The notes beneath the pieces are model-generated. The model worked only from the letters and a program-made list of their open reading frames with translations, was not told where the DNA came from and made no database searches. From Pseudomonas alkylphenolica (GTDB lineage Bacteria > Pseudomonadota > Gammaproteobacteria > Pseudomonadales > Pseudomonadaceae), in NCBI RefSeq assembly GCF_000746525.1, contig NZ_CP009048.1, forward strand, positions 2,907,501 to 2,971,500: a stretch of 64,000 nucleotides of DNA, given 5' to 3'. The number at the start of each line of letters is the position of its first letter. Within the stretch, counting starts at the first letter, position 1. Made by a program: the position numbers and the translations under genes. This document shows, in pieces, positions 62,092 to 64,000 of the stretch.

Positions 62092-62976
62092 GTGTTCACA
62101 CTTTCCCGACCCCGCCTGGGCCTGTTGGCGCTGGCGCTCGCCTCGACAAAATCATTGGCCGTTGACGTCAACTCCGGTGACTACATCGCCTTTCCCAGCG
62201 GCACCAACCTCGCCGCCTGGTACCAGCAATATGGCCGCGCCGAGCGCTACAACGCAGACGGCGCTCCCGATGCCAAGCAGGACACCGGGATCAGGTCCAA
62301 CATCAGCATTTTGCGTCTGATCCACTACGTCGATATCGGCGGCACTACCTTTGCGCCGCAGATCCTCCTGCCGTTTGGTCACGTCTACGATGCACGAATT
62401 GGCGGCCAGTCGCTGGGCAGTAACAGCGGCATGGCCGACCCGATCATTGGCGCAACCTTCTGGCTGATCAATCAGCCGCACGCCGGTGTCAGTGGTCGCT
62501 TCCTCGGTATCATCCCGCTGGTGTACCTGCCCTGGGGCCAATATGACCGCAATGAGGCGATCAACCTTGGCGAAAATCGCTACAAGCTCGACCTGCAACT
62601 GGGCTGGATCGAACCCTTGTGGGGTAAGCTTGCGATGGAGTGGTATGCCGATGCGGTCATCTATGGCGACAACCAGCAGGCTGGCCAGCAAACCCTCGAA
62701 CAGGACAAGACCTACCAGCTGCAGGCCAATCTGCGTTACGACTTCAACCCCAGCCAGCGTCTGGCGCTGGGTTACAGCGCAAGTACCGGCGGCAAGCAGT
62801 ATCTGGACGGCAACTACAACGGCACCAAGACCGAGGTTCAGCAAGTGCGCCTGGAGTTCCAGCAAATGCTGACGCCGCGGGTGCAGTTCAGCACTCAGTT
62901 GACCCATGACGTTAAAACCGAGGGCGGTTTTCAGGAAGAGATAGGCGTCAACCTTCGCGCCGTGCTGCTGTTCTAG
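62092..62976 (+). CDS. MetA-pathway-type outer-membrane protein (Phenol_MetA_deg)
   Basis: A 294-residue protein starting with GTG 62092 after an A-rich AAGG stretch. It has a signal peptide (LGLLALALASTKSLAV), then DYIAFPSGTNLAAWYQQYG and PWGQYDRNEAINLGENRYK, features of the Phenol_MetA_deg family. The end, GVNLRAVLLF, carries the terminal Phe of outer-membrane barrels. Such proteins are encoded in aromatic-degradation operons and are thought to help hydrophobic substrates cross the outer membrane. Confidence 0.88.
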   Translation: MFTLSRPRLGLLALALASTKSLAVDVNSGDYIAFPSGTNLAAWYQQYGRAERYNADGAPDAKQDTGIRSNISILRLIHYVDIGGTTFAPQILLPFGHVYDARIGGQSLGSNSGMADPIIGATFWLINQPHAGVSGRFLGIIPLVYLPWGQYDRNEAINLGENRYKLDLQLGWIEPLWGKLAMEWYADAVIYGDNQQAGQQTLEQDKTYQLQANLRYDFNPSQRLALGYSASTGGKQYLDGNYNGTKTEVQQVRLEFQQMLTPRVQFSTQLTHDVKTEGGFQEEIGVNLRAVLLF

Positions 62977-63070
62977 GCTTGACGCTGAACAAGACCGGCG
63001 TATAACCAAAGGCGGCCGTCAGCCCTCCAGGGCCAGACGGCATGCCTCCACTCTTAACACAGGTGTCTCG

Positions 63071-64000
63071 ATGGATGCCCGAATGCCCGCCTATCAGCAA
63101 CGCCTGGCCATTGCCCGGCAACGCTTTGCTGAAGGCGAAAACCTGCCGGCAAACCTGTTGCCCGATGCCGTCGTAGACTCCTGGGTACGCTCGCGGGCTG
63201 CCGGCATACAGCCTTCAGACAGCTGGCAGGCACGACCCGATGATGACTTGCAGCCACTGGCCGAGCAGGACCTGCAACTGGCCAGTTGCGTACAACCGGA
63301 AATCGACCGCCTGTGGGAACACATCGGCGGCGCTTCCTGGGCCCTGTTTTGCGTCAACCCCGACGGCGTGCTGGTGCATGCCCGCCAGGCCTATGACCTG
63401 CTCAGCCCGCTGTCGCCATTGCAGGTCGGTCGACGGCTTCAGGAACAGGACCTGGGTACCACGGCGCCCGCCTGCACCCTGGCCGAAGACAAGCCCATCA
63501 TCCTCACCGGCAACCAGCACTACCTCAACGATTTCGAGCGGTTTTTCTGTGTCAGCGTGCCGTTACGCGGTCTGCGCGGTGAGGTGCTTGGCGCCCTGGA
63601 CATCACCGGCATCGGCGATCGCCAGGCCGGCGCTGTGCTAGAACAACTCAACCATGCTGCCATGGCGGTTGAGAATCGCCTGTTCGCGGGCTTGAGCGAC
63701 TGCCGGATACTCTCGCTGCAACACGACCCGCACCTGCTCGGCACCGCGTTGCAGGGCTTGCTGGCGGTGGCCGCCGACGGCAGCATCCGCTGCGCCAACC
63801 GTGCTGCCCAACGGCTGCTGGGGCTCAACGGCTACAACCACGACCACCTCAAGCTTGAACATCTGTTCGATGCCAACAACCTGCTGGACGCTCGACCGGT
63901 GGCGCAACAGCTGATCCTCACCGACGGTTCCAAACTGTACGGCCAGTTGATCGAACCCGCTGTCCGCAAACCTGCTCAGGCACCCGCGCGACTCACCCGT
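63071..64000 (+). CDS. Sigma-54-dependent activator, AcoR/AreR-like (5' part; runs off the right edge)
   Basis: An open frame from ATG 63071, with AGGTG upstream, continues to the window end: 310 residues, no stop. The N-terminal DSWVRSRAAGIQPSD and the GAF-like part (ASWALFCVNPDGVLVHARQA, then LGTTAPACTLAEDKPIILTG and the SVPLRGLRGEVLGALDITG strand) are typical of AcoR-type activators. A PAS-like segment (GLLAVAADGSIRCANRAAQR) follows. The AAA+ and Fis domains would lie beyond the window. It probably senses an aromatic alcohol or aldehyde and activates the promoter at 59349. Confidence 0.85.
   Translation, partial: MDARMPAYQQRLAIARQRFAEGENLPANLLPDAVVDSWVRSRAAGIQPSDSWQARPDDDLQPLAEQDLQLASCVQPEIDRLWEHIGGASWALFCVNPDGVLVHARQAYDLLSPLSPLQVGRRLQEQDLGTTAPACTLAEDKPIILTGNQHYLNDFERFFCVSVPLRGLRGEVLGALDITGIGDRQAGAVLEQLNHAAMAVENRLFAGLSDCRILSLQHDPHLLGTALQGLLAVAADGSIRCANRAAQRLLGLNGYNHDHLKLEHLFDANNLLDARPVAQQLILTDGSKLYGQLIEPAVRKPAQAPARLTR

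Noticed and set aside
1..64000. tRNA or rRNA genes
   Set aside because: I saw no cloverleaf with a TTCGANNC arm and no rRNA core sequence; a tRNA scan would settle this.

Overview
The window is high-GC chromosomal DNA from a Pseudomonas, most likely of the P. putida/fluorescens lineage. The reasons are the many REP sequences with the core GGGGCAAGCCCGCTCCCAC, the DUF1302/DUF1329 pair, the DUF3077 genes, the Roc/Bvg-type signalling genes and the breadth of catabolic and regulatory genes. I see no rRNA, tRNA, integrase, transposase or CRISPR array. I support 58 coding genes; two are cut by the window edges (a YCF48-like protein at the left, a sigma-54 activator at the right).

Layout. 1-5788: an envelope module (YCF48-like, DUF1329, DUF1302 proteins), a small serine hydrolase and an AraC regulator. 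5789-7500: a tandem duplication of a DUF3077 gene, each copy with a long structured leader that looks like an RNA switch. 7509-15563: a seven-gene operon (quinone oxidoreductase, TauD-type dioxygenase, BKACE, MFS, FrnE-like DsbA, Rieske ferredoxin, YeiH exporter) divergent from a MocR regulator. 15676-23057: a TIM-barrel isomerase with a YihN-like transporter, Kup, a DyP peroxidase, a bile-acid:Na+ symporter family protein and a second TauD-type dioxygenase.

23215-36698: a signalling and adhesion island. A BvgS/RocS1-like hybrid sensor kinase, a RocR-like REC-EAL protein and a LuxR-type response regulator sit directly before a nine-gene chaperone-usher fimbrial operon. Two identical 14-bp palindromes made of TTTCCTA heptads lie in the regulatory intergenic region and before the first pilin gene, so a local His-Asp plus c-di-GMP circuit probably controls the fimbriae.

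36806-49953: an NCS1 permease, an AraC regulator, a Ser/Thr dehydratase, a CrtZ-like hydroxylase, an AaeAB/DUF1656-type efflux set, MgtC, a LysR regulator, and a four-gene catabolic operon (flavin monooxygenase, RidA, DUF1028, ArgE-like M20 hydrolase). 50164-52257: an exported protein with eight CX3C motifs, a GNAT acetyltransferase and a KfrA-like coiled-coil DNA-binding protein. 52421-59198: a polyamine module (LuxR regulator, PotD-like binding protein, aldehyde dehydrogenase, class III aminotransferase, APC permease). 59199-64000: an aryl-alcohol operon (aldehyde dehydrogenase, alcohol dehydrogenase, MetA-pathway outer-membrane protein) with a sigma-54 promoter and an upstream inverted repeat, followed by its probable sigma-54 activator.

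Most interesting: the paired DUF3077 leaders, in which three strands that compete around the Shine-Dalgarno have changed together between copies; the Roc/Bvg-like circuit with its palindromes; a 14-nt motif repeated three times at regulatory sites; and the CX3C protein.
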